Below are positions 23,185 to 29,887 of a stretch of 43,617 bases of DNA, piece by piece. Position numbers and translations under genes: made by a program. How positions within the stretch are numbered: position 1 is the first letter of the stretch; every line of letters begins with the position of its first letter. Under the pieces are notes generated by a model. That model saw nothing but the letters and a program-made list of their open reading frames with translations, did no database searches and was not told the origin of the DNA. Origin of the DNA: a virus; IMG/VR virus record IMGVR_UViG_3300025646_000090, positions 1-43,617 of that record; one strand, written 5' to 3'.

Positions 23185-23219
23185 AGCTCCCTACTGGTTT
23201 AATTACCTTCATTTGTTAT

Positions 23220-24299
23220 ATGACTGCTACTATTGCAACACGTCCTAGTTTTTCTATTTGGGAACAGTTTTGTCAATGGGTGACTTCCACCAACAACCGC
23301 CTGTATGTGGGATGGTTCGGTGTGCTGATGATCCCCACCCTGCTGGCTGCCACCATTTGCTTCATTGTCGCCTTTGTGGCTGCTCCTCCCGTCGATATTG
23401 ACGGTATCCGTGAACCTGTTGCCGGTGCATTGCTTTATGGAAACAATCTCATCTCTGGAGCAGTTGTCCCCTCCAGTAACGCAATCGGACTACATTTCTA
23501 TCCAATTTGGGAAGCTAATAGCCTTGACGAATGGCTCTATAACGGGGGCCCGTACCAATTGGTCGTCTTCCACTTCCTTATTGGCGTCTTCTCTTACATG
23601 GGACGCGAATGGGAACTTAGCTATCGATTAGGGATGCGGCCTTGGATCTGCGTCGCGTATTCGGCTCCTGTGGCTGCGGCAACTGCAGTATTCCTTGTTT
23701 ATCCTTTTGGTCAAGGTTCTTTTTCTGATGGTATGCCTCTGGGTATCAGCGGCACCTTCAACTACATGCTGGTGTTCCAGGCTGAGCACAACATTCTGAT
23801 GCACCCCTTCCACATGCTGGGTGTGGCCGGTGTGTTCGGCGGCAGCCTGTTCTCCGCCATGCACGGTTCGCTGGTGACCTCCAGCCTGGTGCGTGAAACT
23901 ACTGAAATTATTAGCCAAAATTATGGATATAAATTCGGCCAAGAAGAGGAAACCTATAATATTGTAGCTGCTCATGGTTACTTTGGTCGTCTTATTTTTC
24001 AATACGCTAGCTTTAACAATTCTCGTAGTCTCCACTTTTTCCTTGCAGCATGGCCTGTTGTGGGTATTTGGTTCGCTGCTCTTGGCGTATCTACTATGGC
24101 GTTTAATTTAAATGGATTTAATTTTAATCAGTCTCTGCTGGATACTCAAAATAATGTAATTAATACCTGGGCAGATGTGCTGAATCGGGCTAATTTAGGT
24201 TTTGAGGTGATGCACGAGCGCAATGCTCATAATTTCCCTCTGGACCTTGCAGCTACGGAATTTACTCCCGTGGCTTTAAAAGCTCCGGTTATTGGTTGA
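23220..24299 (+). CDS. psbA: Photosystem II reaction centre protein D1, 359 aa
   Basis: Full-length D1. It aligns without gaps to the cyanobacterial protein in the first 130 residues ([33 protein letters not shown]) and keeps the plastoquinone and manganese-ligand regions ([31 protein letters not shown]). Residue 130 is Glu (MGREWELS), as in the high-light D1:2 form rather than the Gln of D1:1. The C-terminal processing site after LDLA is present. In infected cells phage D1 replaces turned-over host D1 so that photosynthesis continues. Codon use is patchy: 23280-23390 and 23740-23905 are C/G-ending, the rest T/A-ending, which suggests recombination. It has a long leader and a strong terminator, so it is expressed alone. 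Confidence 0.99.
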   Translation: MTATIATRPSFSIWEQFCQWVTSTNNRLYVGWFGVLMIPTLLAATICFIVAFVAAPPVDIDGIREPVAGALLYGNNLISGAVVPSSNAIGLHFYPIWEANSLDEWLYNGGPYQLVVFHFLIGVFSYMGREWELSYRLGMRPWICVAYSAPVAAATAVFLVYPFGQGSFSDGMPLGISGTFNYMLVFQAEHNILMHPFHMLGVAGVFGGSLFSAMHGSLVTSSLVRETTEIISQNYGYKFGQEEETYNIVAAHGYFGRLIFQYASFNNSRSLHFFLAAWPVVGIWFAALGVSTMAFNLNGFNFNQSLLDTQNNVINTWADVLNRANLGFEVMHERNAHNFPLDLAATEFTPVALKAPVIG

Positions 24300-24321
24300 A
24301 TATACTCACAATTTGAGTGCT

Positions 24322-24347
24322 ACCACCCCTATATGGGGTGGTTTTTT
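24322..24347 (+). terminator. Intrinsic terminator after psbA
   Basis: ACCACCCC (24322-24329) and GGGGTGGT (24335-24342) pair around TATAT, followed by a run of T. Confidence 0.9.
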
Positions 24348-24349
24348 AT

Positions 24350-24359
24350 TGGAACACTA
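24350..24359 (+). promoter_or_regulatory. Extended -10 phage promoter motif of hli
   Basis: TGGAACACTA, 21 bases before the ATG at 24381. It fixes that start. Confidence 0.6.
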
Positions 24360-24380
24360 AGACACCTTTTATGTGTTATT

Positions 24381-24515
24381 ATGTCGGATCGTAATGTTCA
24401 CGAGACTCATTATGAGCGAGCTGAGCGTTTAAATGGACGCCTTGCTATGGTTGGTTTTATTGCAGCCGTTGGGGCGTATTTTGTAACTGGTCAAATTTTT
24501 CCTGGTGTTTTCTGA
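24381..24515 (+). CDS. hli: High-light-inducible protein, 44 aa
   Basis: A single-helix chlorophyll-binding protein. ERAERLNGRLAMVGF is the Hlip/ELIP signature (E..NGR.AM.GF), with the ligand-binding Glu and Asn-Gly-Arg in place, and the helix continues IAAVGAYFVTGQIFPG. Phage Hlips are thought to protect photosystem II and D1 assembly from excess light. An in-frame ATG at 24333 would start inside the psbA terminator and before the promoter motif, so 24381 is used. It follows psbA directly but has its own promoter, so the two photosynthesis genes are adjacent yet separately transcribed. Confidence 0.95.
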   Translation: MSDRNVHETHYERAERLNGRLAMVGFIAAVGAYFVTGQIFPGVF

Positions 24516-24532
24516 ATAGGTAATATATAATA

Positions 24533-24563
24533 TAACCGCGCCATTTCTCTACGGGGCGGGTTA
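24533..24563 (+). other. Imperfect hairpin in the leader of the 24591 gene
   Basis: TAACC-GC-G-CC (24533-24542) can pair with GGGGCGGGTTA (24553-24563) with one bulge and one mismatch. A TATAAT lies just upstream near 24526-24531, and TGGAG precedes the ATG by about ten bases. Confidence 0.4.
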
Positions 24564-24590
24564 CTTTCACATCTCTCTGGAGTTTTAATC

Positions 24591-24953
24591 ATGGCTGCAC
24601 GTTCTACTGGTATTTTCCCTCGCGAAGGTTTTGACCTGGATGACGCGAACAAGATCACGGCTACCGCTACTGGTACCGATGCCCCCTTCACCCTGACGGC
24701 TGCTAAGACCATCCGTGTGGTGGTTGTGGGCGCTTCTGGTATCGACAATGCCGGCACCAACAAGATTACCGTTACCCTGGGTGGTCAGGCTGTGGTATTC
24801 AACGCTGCTGATCTGGACGGCAACGGTGTGGGTATCGCTCATGTGCGCGGCGCTCTGTGCGACGCTGATGACAATGATGCTTACTACACCCTGGGTGGCA
24901 CTGCTGCCATCGCTGGCGGTGTGTTCCTGGATCTGGTGGAAGGCGTTTTCTGA
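24591..24953 (+). CDS. Abundant-looking small beta-rich protein, possible head decoration, 120 aa
   Basis: Gly/Ala/Thr-rich with alternating strands (APFTLTAAKTIRVVVVGASG, then TNKITVTLGGQAVVFNAADL). Nearly all third positions are C or G, a codon use shared in this window only with the capsid gene, the second half of the tail tube gene and parts of psbA. That points to very high expression. With a Shine-Dalgarno site, a hairpin leader and its own strong terminator it behaves like a capsid cement or decoration protein, but no family is recognised, so this is inference. Antisense frames here are shadows. Confidence 0.65.
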   Translation: MAARSTGIFPREGFDLDDANKITATATGTDAPFTLTAAKTIRVVVVGASGIDNAGTNKITVTLGGQAVVFNAADLDGNGVGIAHVRGALCDADDNDAYYTLGGTAAIAGGVFLDLVEGVF

Positions 24954-24976
24954 GTTTAACGCCAGATATAAAGAAG

Positions 24977-25001
24977 GGGGCTTCGGCCCCTTTTTTTTTT
25001 T
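24977..25001 (+). terminator. Intrinsic terminator after the 24591 gene
   Basis: GGGGC-TTCG-GCCCC (24977-24990) followed by eleven T. Confidence 0.9.
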
Positions 25002-25002
25002 A

Positions 25003-25012
25003 TGGAAAACTA
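25003..25012 (+). promoter_or_regulatory. Extended -10 phage promoter motif
   Basis: TGGAAAACTA, 20 bases before the ATG at 25033. It decides that start. Confidence 0.6.
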
Positions 25013-25032
25013 AATGGAATAGGGCAGTTCTA

Positions 25033-25344
25033 ATGCCGGATCATTTGTTTGTTCTTGTTATTACTGCTATGTTAGGTTGGGGCGGTTTTACATGGCGTCG
25101 ATCTGAGCACGCTGTTGATTTAGCAGGAAAAGCATGTGATCGTTCAGATCAATTAGAAATTAAATTAGCAGAGAAATATCTCAGTAAGCAAGAATTTGAA
25201 ATTCAAATGGAGCGTTTATTTAATACCTTAAATCGTTTTGAACAAAAATTAGATTTTCATGTGTATGCTCAGACCCAAGATATTAATAAACTTAGGGCTA
25301 GGTTAAGACAGTATGAAAAATCTGATGATGATGGTATACTATAA
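25033..25344 (+). CDS. Membrane-anchored coiled-coil protein, possible spanin/holin-like, 103 aa
   Basis: The start at ATG 25033 follows from the promoter motif and from the terminator lying inside the longer open frame. Residues 3-20 are an N-terminal membrane segment (DHLFVLVITAMLGWGGFTW) with WRRS at its end. The rest is a charged coiled coil (LEIKLAEKYLSKQEFEIQME and onward) ending in an acidic tail. This layout fits an inner-membrane lysis protein or a virion-associated anchor. The lysin lies 2.3 kb downstream rather than adjacent, which weakens the lysis reading. Confidence 0.65.
   Translation: MPDHLFVLVITAMLGWGGFTWRRSEHAVDLAGKACDRSDQLEIKLAEKYLSKQEFEIQMERLFNTLNRFEQKLDFHVYAQTQDINKLRARLRQYEKSDDDGIL
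25332..25341 (+). promoter_or_regulatory. Extended -10 phage promoter motif (best consensus)
   Basis: TGGTATACTA, 21 bases before the ATG at 25363. It lies inside the last codons of the 25033 gene. Confidence 0.7.
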
Positions 25345-25362
25345 CATTAGTGTCTAGTAACA

Positions 25363-25719
25363 ATGGCTCATCTTAGCAAGCTTCCTACTTATTTTGTAAA
25401 AGGCGATGATCGCCGTGCTGCTTATTATACTGTAACTGCCCGCGAGCTTTTGGATGCGGGGTACGTGGAAGAAGGTCCTAAGGCCGTTGCCGCTCCTCCG
25501 GCTCCTAAGGTTCCCGAACAGCCTGTTGTTGCCGGTGGTGACGCTTTTGAAGATTTAATGGATGCTGAGATTAAGACTGAGCTTGATTCTATGACTAAAG
25601 CAGAGCTTTTGGAGTGGGCTGAAGATCAGGGTTACGATCTTAAAAATTCTTTGCCGAAAGCTGAGATCTTAGCAATGTGTAAGCACATTGAAAATGGTAC
25701 TCAGGATGTGTTCCAATGA
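25363..25719 (+). CDS. HeH/SAP-like domain protein, 118 aa
   Basis: The first 35 residues form a small domain (HLSKLPTYFVKGDDRRAAYY) followed by a Pro/Ala link. The C-terminal part SMTKAELLEWAEDQGYDLKN then SLPKAEILAMCKHI matches the helix-extension-helix pattern of HeH/SAP DNA-binding folds. Phage proteins of this plan are often head or connector components. Its stop overlaps the next start (ATGA). Confidence 0.65.
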   Translation: MAHLSKLPTYFVKGDDRRAAYYTVTARELLDAGYVEEGPKAVAAPPAPKVPEQPVVAGGDAFEDLMDAEIKTELDSMTKAELLEWAEDQGYDLKNSLPKAEILAMCKHIENGTQDVFQ

Positions 25720-25898
25720 TGGACATTACGTACACTAGTGGGCCTCGTATTTTAGAAGATGGTACCAACCTAGATTTGGACGTAGTGGCAACTTTTCCTG
25801 AAAAAGATATCGAACTCAGTATTGATGCTCCTGTAACTGGTATCAGTGGTTTGGGTTATCAGCCAGGACAGAAGAACCGTAATGGTTCAGAACTGTAA
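25716..25898 (+). CDS. Small hypothetical protein, 60 aa
   Basis: Overlaps the previous stop as ATGA at 25716; a second ATG at 25719 would drop one residue. It is acidic, with YTSGPRILEDGTNLDLDVVA and a C-terminal GLGYQPGQKNRNGSEL. It is not recognised. Translational coupling to the HeH-like protein suggests a joint role, probably in the virion. Confidence 0.6.
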   Translation: MMDITYTSGPRILEDGTNLDLDVVATFPEKDIELSIDAPVTGISGLGYQPGQKNRNGSEL

Positions 25899-25901
25899 TT
25901 G

Positions 25902-25911
25902 TGGTAACCTA
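25902..25911 (+). promoter_or_regulatory. Extended -10 phage promoter motif
   Basis: TGGTAACCTA, 20 bases before the ATG at 25932. Confidence 0.7.
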
Positions 25912-25931
25912 AAGGTAGGTCAATAAGAACC

Positions 25932-26219
25932 ATGGCTCCTAAGAAACGCTCTACCGCTGACTTTTACAAGAAGAATCCAGAGGCATATCGTAAGAAGCTT
26001 GCTTATGATAAAAAGCGTAATGCTCGTAAGGATCAGAAAAAATACCGTGCTGAATTAGCACGCGAGCGTCGTCGTCGTGGGATCATGGGCAAGGGTGGTC
26101 CTGATGTGAGCCATACTAAAAATGGTGGCTTTAAACTGGAAGATCCTAGAAAAAACAGGGCTCGTAATGGCACAAAAAAAGGCCGACCAAAGCATATTCG
26201 TCGGGATACTAAGGCCTGA
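25932..26219 (+). CDS. Conserved small basic phage protein, 95 aa
   Basis: Lys/Arg-rich through residue 60 (STADFYKKNPEAYRKKLAYD, then RNARKDQKKYRAELARERRR). It then has DVSHTKNGGFKLEDPRKNRA followed by RNGTKKGRPKH. The DVSHT..G.....D..KNR.R pattern is a signature I know from conserved small proteins of cyanophages and other tailed phages. It likely binds nucleic acid or packs in the head; the function is not established. Start set by the promoter spacing. Confidence 0.75.
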   Translation: MAPKKRSTADFYKKNPEAYRKKLAYDKKRNARKDQKKYRAELARERRRRGIMGKGGPDVSHTKNGGFKLEDPRKNRARNGTKKGRPKHIRRDTKA

Positions 26220-26223
26220 TTGC

Positions 26224-26233
26224 TGGTATCCTA
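26224..26233 (+). promoter_or_regulatory. Extended -10 phage promoter motif
   Basis: TGGTATCCTA, 22 bases before the ATG at 26256. Confidence 0.7.
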
Positions 26234-26255
26234 GGGCCTAGTCTGCTTATTAGTA

Positions 26256-27650
26256 ATGTACTTTTCTAGTGCTAAAGAGATCAAAAAAGCTCTGCAAGCA
26301 GACATTTTAATTAGCGAATTAGTTGATAATATTGAAATTACTCGCGATGCTGATATTAAATTTTTACTAGGGTCTTCGATATTTATATCTGAGATTCCGT
26401 ATTTGGATGGTGTAGAGGCTGTTTGGACAATCAGGGTGTATGGTGTTTTGGATACTGATTTAGAAGTATTAAAAGCCGCTATAAAAGATAAGATTGGTGG
26501 TACATGGTTTGAGTCTACGTTAAAAATAATACAATTTGCCACGCCTGAGTTAATTGATGCCGTAGAGGAGCGCCAGCAGCTGTACCGACAACGGGAAGAG
26601 ATCGGCAGCGCCATCAAGTACGCGACTAGCCTTAAGAGCGGCTCTGACGGGGCTAGGGGGCCTGCTGGAGCACCTGGGCCTATGGGGCTTCCAGGGCCTG
26701 CTGGAAAGGATGGTAGGGATGGCCGTGACGGTCGTGATGGTCTGGATATGGTGGCTACTGAGGCCAAGTTAGAAGATTTGCAGGATGTTAATTTTGATGA
26801 GCTAGAATTAACTAAAGGTCAAGTACTTACGTTTGATGGTACTGGATGGACAAATCGTTATATCCCTCAAGTTTTGCATAATCGTTCTGGTGTTCCTAGT
26901 GATATCAATCTTGATAGTATTACTTTTAATACTGAAGTAGAGCAGTATGATCCTGCCCAAGGGAATATACATTGGGAGATAGATGAGAGTACTCTGGTTC
27001 TAGGCCTTGATGAGGCTGTTCATATGCACCTGGGTCAGGATACTTTTAGTCTTGTGCGTAATGACACTGTTTCAGTTATTCCAAAAGGCACAGCCGTAAT
27101 GTTTACGGGTACTTTAGGGGCAAGTGGTCGAATTAAAGTGGCTCCTATGGTAGCTGACGGTACATACCCTGGTTACGTGTTTTTTGGTGTGACAGCTGAG
27201 GCAATTAATCCCTCTGAAGATGGATTTGCTATTAGCTATGGTAAGCTTAAAAAAATTGACACTAGTATTTATCCTCAGGGTTCTATTTTATGGTGTAATC
27301 CAAGTGTGCCAGGTGGTTTTACTATTACAGAACCAAATGCTCCTAATTTAAAGTTGCCGGTGGCTGCTGTTATTTCTAGTAAAAATAATGGCACTTTAAT
27401 GGTTCGTTGGAGTACTGGTTCGCGCTTAGCAGATTTGCATGATGTGCAAACTAGTAGCCCGCATAATGCTGATGTTATTAAATGGTCTAGTATCACAAAT
27501 CGCTGGGAGCACACTTCTGTAGCTACTAATAATCCTCCGGCTACTGCAACCTCCCCTGGAGCTGCTGGAGAGATTCGGTATGATACAAATTATATTTATA
27601 CATGCATTAGTGATAATGTTTGGAAACGCGCTCCTTTATCCACATGGTAA
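26256..27650 (+). CDS. Collagen-like tail or head fibre, 464 aa
   Basis: The N-terminal domain of about 125 residues (YFSSAKEIKKALQADILISE) is unlike the other fibres. A Gly-X-Y stretch covers about residues 129-163 (GARGPAGAPGPMGLPGPAGK, then DGRDGRDGRDG). It is followed by a DLQDVN..GQVLTFDGTGW repeat, a beta domain (STLVLGLDEAVHMHLGQDTF) and the C-terminal cassette GEIRYDTNYIYTCISDNVW, KRAPLSTW shared with the 17222 and 18509 fibres. The beta domain resembles a trimeric fibre middle domain of other phages. Codons around 26560-26720 are C/G-richer than the rest, which suggests the collagen link was acquired separately. Confidence 0.8.
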   Translation: MYFSSAKEIKKALQADILISELVDNIEITRDADIKFLLGSSIFISEIPYLDGVEAVWTIRVYGVLDTDLEVLKAAIKDKIGGTWFESTLKIIQFATPELIDAVEERQQLYRQREEIGSAIKYATSLKSGSDGARGPAGAPGPMGLPGPAGKDGRDGRDGRDGLDMVATEAKLEDLQDVNFDELELTKGQVLTFDGTGWTNRYIPQVLHNRSGVPSDINLDSITFNTEVEQYDPAQGNIHWEIDESTLVLGLDEAVHMHLGQDTFSLVRNDTVSVIPKGTAVMFTGTLGASGRIKVAPMVADGTYPGYVFFGVTAEAINPSEDGFAISYGKLKKIDTSIYPQGSILWCNPSVPGGFTITEPNAPNLKLPVAAVISSKNNGTLMVRWSTGSRLADLHDVQTSSPHNADVIKWSSITNRWEHTSVATNNPPATATSPGAAGEIRYDTNYIYTCISDNVWKRAPLSTW

Positions 27651-27652
27651 TT

Positions 27653-28765
27653 ATGAAAACTTCTTGGGAAAAGATCTACGGCTATGCTAAAAAAGCGGGA
27701 GCTAAGTTTCCTGAATGTGTAGCCGCGCAATGGGCATGCGAATCAGGTTTCGGTGCATATACTAGTGGTAAAAATAATTTTTTTGGTATTAAAGGAACTC
27801 CAGGTACTACAGTTAGCACACAAGAATGGGTAAATGGTAAATTTATTACTATTCAAGATACTTTTAAAGATTACTATAATGCAGAGGATTGTGTCATAGA
27901 TTTAGTCAATAAATGGTATAAAAATTACAAAGGTTACGAAGGAGTTAACCGTGCTAAAACTCGGGAAGAGTGCGCTTTTCTTTTGAAGCAGGAAGGTTAT
28001 GCTACTGATCCTGGGTATTCTAAGAAGTTAGTTGATTTGATGAACAGGTACCACACAATGCCCATTAGTAACCCGGCTACATCTCCTGGCTTTTTACGTC
28101 GGGCTGCTGAACATTACAAATTTTATCCTCACCAAGATGCTGCTTTTGATTACCTAGAGGCTAATAGCGATCCTAAAGTGTTCGCTAAATTCAAAGAATT
28201 GTTTAGCCCCCCTAAAGTCGGTGTTTTTAAATTCCCATTGGATGTGCCTTACTTCTATCAACGAGATAGCAAGGAAGGACATGGCGAGCGTATGTGTTTT
28301 AGCTCAGCAATGGCGATGGCTTTGGACTACCTAGATCCTGAGGCTATTGCAGGTGATGATGACTGGTACTTGAATGAAGTATTTAAACGTGGTGATACTG
28401 TATCGTCTGTTGCACAAATTTCTACGGCGCATGCCTTAGGATTCACTAGTGCAGAGTTCCATACGGACGGCTGCGAAAAAGATTTGATCACATTATTAGA
28501 TCGTCAGGTTCCGGTGCCCATCGGTATTCTGCATAAAGGCCCGATCAGCTCTCCTACTGGAGGTGGTCACTGGGTTACTTTAATTGGATACGACCAGACA
28601 CACTTCTGGGTTCATGACCCTTATGGTGAATTAGATCTTATTAACGGTGGTTATCCTAAGCGTGGTAGCACTGATGGTAAGGCTGTAAGGTATACTCGAC
28701 AAAACTTATTAAAACGCTGGTTAATACATTCTAGCTCTGACGGCTGGTACGTATCTGTAATCTAG
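27653..28765 (+). CDS. Bifunctional lysin: glucosaminidase plus C39-like peptidase, 370 aa
   Basis: The start is ATG 27653, just after the previous stop. Residues 1-145 are a glucosaminidase (LYZ2/FlgJ-type) domain: QWACESGFG with Glu30, then GKNNFFGIKG. Residues about 190-370 are a papain-like C39-family peptidase: Cys215 (ERMCFSSAMAMAL), His306 (GGGHWVTLIGYD) and Asp322 (HDPYGE). It would cut both glycan and peptide bonds of peptidoglycan at the end of infection. There is no signal peptide, so a holin or other export path is needed. It closes the + strand block. An in-frame ATG at 27620 inside the fibre gene was rejected. Confidence 0.85.
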   Translation: MKTSWEKIYGYAKKAGAKFPECVAAQWACESGFGAYTSGKNNFFGIKGTPGTTVSTQEWVNGKFITIQDTFKDYYNAEDCVIDLVNKWYKNYKGYEGVNRAKTREECAFLLKQEGYATDPGYSKKLVDLMNRYHTMPISNPATSPGFLRRAAEHYKFYPHQDAAFDYLEANSDPKVFAKFKELFSPPKVGVFKFPLDVPYFYQRDSKEGHGERMCFSSAMAMALDYLDPEAIAGDDDWYLNEVFKRGDTVSSVAQISTAHALGFTSAEFHTDGCEKDLITLLDRQVPVPIGILHKGPISSPTGGGHWVTLIGYDQTHFWVHDPYGELDLINGGYPKRGSTDGKAVRYTRQNLLKRWLIHSSSDGWYVSVI

Positions 28766-28788
28766 TTTTAACGATTTTTTGGAAAAAC

Positions 28789-28929
28789 TTAATTAGGCAC
28801 TTTCCAACAAATATACCCTTGTTTATAAAACTTACGAATGGCTTGATCCACTATATCCAAGGGTAATACATGACTGGTAGTAACACCTTGGCTATAGATT
28901 TGGATAGTCTGAGTTTTCTTTTTAGTCAT
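28789..28929 (-). CDS. Small hypothetical protein, 46 aa
   Basis: A frame of 47 codons whose ATG overlaps the stop of the upstream - strand gene (28926) as ATGA. The protein starts MTKKKTQTIQIYSQGVTTSH and ends RKFYKQGYICWKVPN, a plausible small folded or binding peptide. It fills what would otherwise be a 160-base gap between the convergent lysin and the 28926 gene. No function is recognised. Confidence 0.55.
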   Translation of the reverse strand: MTKKKTQTIQIYSQGVTTSHVLPLDIVDQAIRKFYKQGYICWKVPN

Positions 28930-29312
28930 TCGTCATCCTCAGAGGGTTCATATTCATAGCCTTCGGGTCCGGAAGTTACTAACATTTCCATGTGGGTATC
29001 CACGTCTTCTTTTGTCCAACCATGAATGTCATGTAAGCTGCTCATTAGATGGCTAAGATATTCATACTGTTCTTCAGTCCATTCTTCTTGATCTAGAGCA
29101 GCATCTCTAGTTTGCAGACTAGCTTGAATTATCTGAAACTCATTTAAGGTTTGTAATTGGGGTAGTAAGACTTCGTAATACTCTGCTTGTTCTTTGGATA
29201 AAAATTTAGCAAGATTTTGAGTGGCTTGGGCTACTAGGACATTTATTGCGCTTATAAGCTTAAGAATTTTTGCACCAAATATCATAACTAGATGGTACAG
29301 TACCTGTCGCAT
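28926..29312 (-). CDS. Hypothetical protein with hydrophobic N-terminus, 128 aa
   Basis: Residues 1-30 are hydrophobic (VLYHLVMIFGAKILKLISAI) and may be a membrane anchor. The rest is acidic and helical, rich in Gln/Glu, with a highly acidic end (EGYEYEPSEDDE). The start at 29312 is supported by a - strand motif TGGTAAACTG 21 bases upstream. It is divergent from the small + gene at 29380. Not recognised. Confidence 0.65.
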   Translation of the reverse strand: MRQVLYHLVMIFGAKILKLISAINVLVAQATQNLAKFLSKEQAEYYEVLLPQLQTLNEFQIIQASLQTRDAALDQEEWTEEQYEYLSHLMSSLHDIHGWTKEDVDTHMEMLVTSGPEGYEYEPSEDDE

Positions 29313-29333
29313 CGTTACACCATGTACCTAATA

Positions 29334-29343
29334 CAGTTTACCA
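29334..29343 (-). promoter_or_regulatory. Extended -10 phage promoter motif, - strand
   Basis: TGGTAAACTG, 21 bases before the ATG at 29312. Confidence 0.6.
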
Positions 29344-29348
29344 AATTT

Positions 29349-29358
29349 AGGCATATTA
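29349..29358 (+). promoter_or_regulatory. Extended -10 phage promoter motif, weak
   Basis: AGGCATATTA, 21 bases before the GTG at 29380. It is the divergent partner of the 29334 motif. Confidence 0.4.
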
Positions 29359-29379
29359 TAAAGCAGACGATCCAAAAAT

Positions 29380-29583
29380 GTGTCTCAAGTTATACTAGAT
29401 TTTTTGCCTGGGTATATGTGGACTGGGGAGCGGCTTCAGTCTACTGGAATAGCTCTGCCCCCGACTCAGCATGTAAATCCTAATACAGGGGAACCTTGCT
29501 ATTATGTTAAACCTTTGGGGTGGTGTTGCGGAGCATATATACGCAAACAAGGTTTAATTGATTACGTCAATAGTTTGGGATGA
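29380..29583 (+). CDS. Small hypothetical protein, 67 aa, GTG start
   Basis: The only supported + strand gene right of the lysin. The GTG start lies 21 bases after a weak promoter motif. The protein (SQVILDFLPGYMWTGERLQS, then HVNPNTGEPCYYVKPLGWCC) has three Cys and a Trp/Pro-rich middle and looks folded. It ends one base before the stop of the convergent 29584 gene. The ATG at 29378 is in another frame and stops early. No function is recognised. Confidence 0.5.
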   Translation: MSQVILDFLPGYMWTGERLQSTGIALPPTQHVNPNTGEPCYYVKPLGWCCGAYIRKQGLIDYVNSLG

Positions 29584-29886
29584 TCATTTGCACTTGTCGG
29601 CATTTTTACGAGGATCATACAATTGCCAGAAAGTATTTAAATTCACATTAGACCAATCTTCTCCTGTCAATTCTTCAAACTCTTCGCGGATAATAACTTC
29701 TAATTCTTTGCTATCGTATTTTGCAATTAATCCAGGCATTACAGGGTCTAAGGCATCAAATACCATGGGGGCATATTTAAGGATCTTTGCTTGAATAAAC
29801 TTTTTGGCTATTGGTTTAATTACTGCTTCAGTTAGACCAAGAATAGCAAAAGCATAAGTCAGCTCTAGGAATAAAGAGATTTTCAT
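29584..29886 (-). CDS. Small membrane-anchored protein, 100 aa
   Basis: Residues 3-25 form a hydrophobic N-terminal helix (ISLFLELTYAFAILGLTEAV) followed by IKPIAKKFIQAKILKYAPMV and an acidic, helical C-terminal domain (KELEVIIREEFEELTGEDW). It looks like a single-pass membrane protein or an exported protein with an uncleaved anchor. It starts one base after the stop of the 29888 gene, so the two are one transcript. No family recognised. Confidence 0.65.
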   Translation of the reverse strand: MKISLFLELTYAFAILGLTEAVIKPIAKKFIQAKILKYAPMVFDALDPVMPGLIAKYDSKELEVIIREEFEELTGEDWSNVNLNTFWQLYDPRKNADKCK

Positions 29887-29887
29887 A

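Noticed and set aside
23628-24035. 135-residue antisense frame in psbA
   Set aside because: His-rich, low-complexity translation typical of the reverse of a membrane protein gene; no start signals.
24333-24380. Longer N-terminus for the Hlip
   Set aside because: It would begin inside the psbA terminator and before the hli promoter motif; the typical Hlip length fits the ATG at 24381.
24715-25032. Longer N-terminus for the 25033 membrane protein
   Set aside because: The open frame runs backward through the 24591 gene and a strong terminator; the promoter motif selects 25033.
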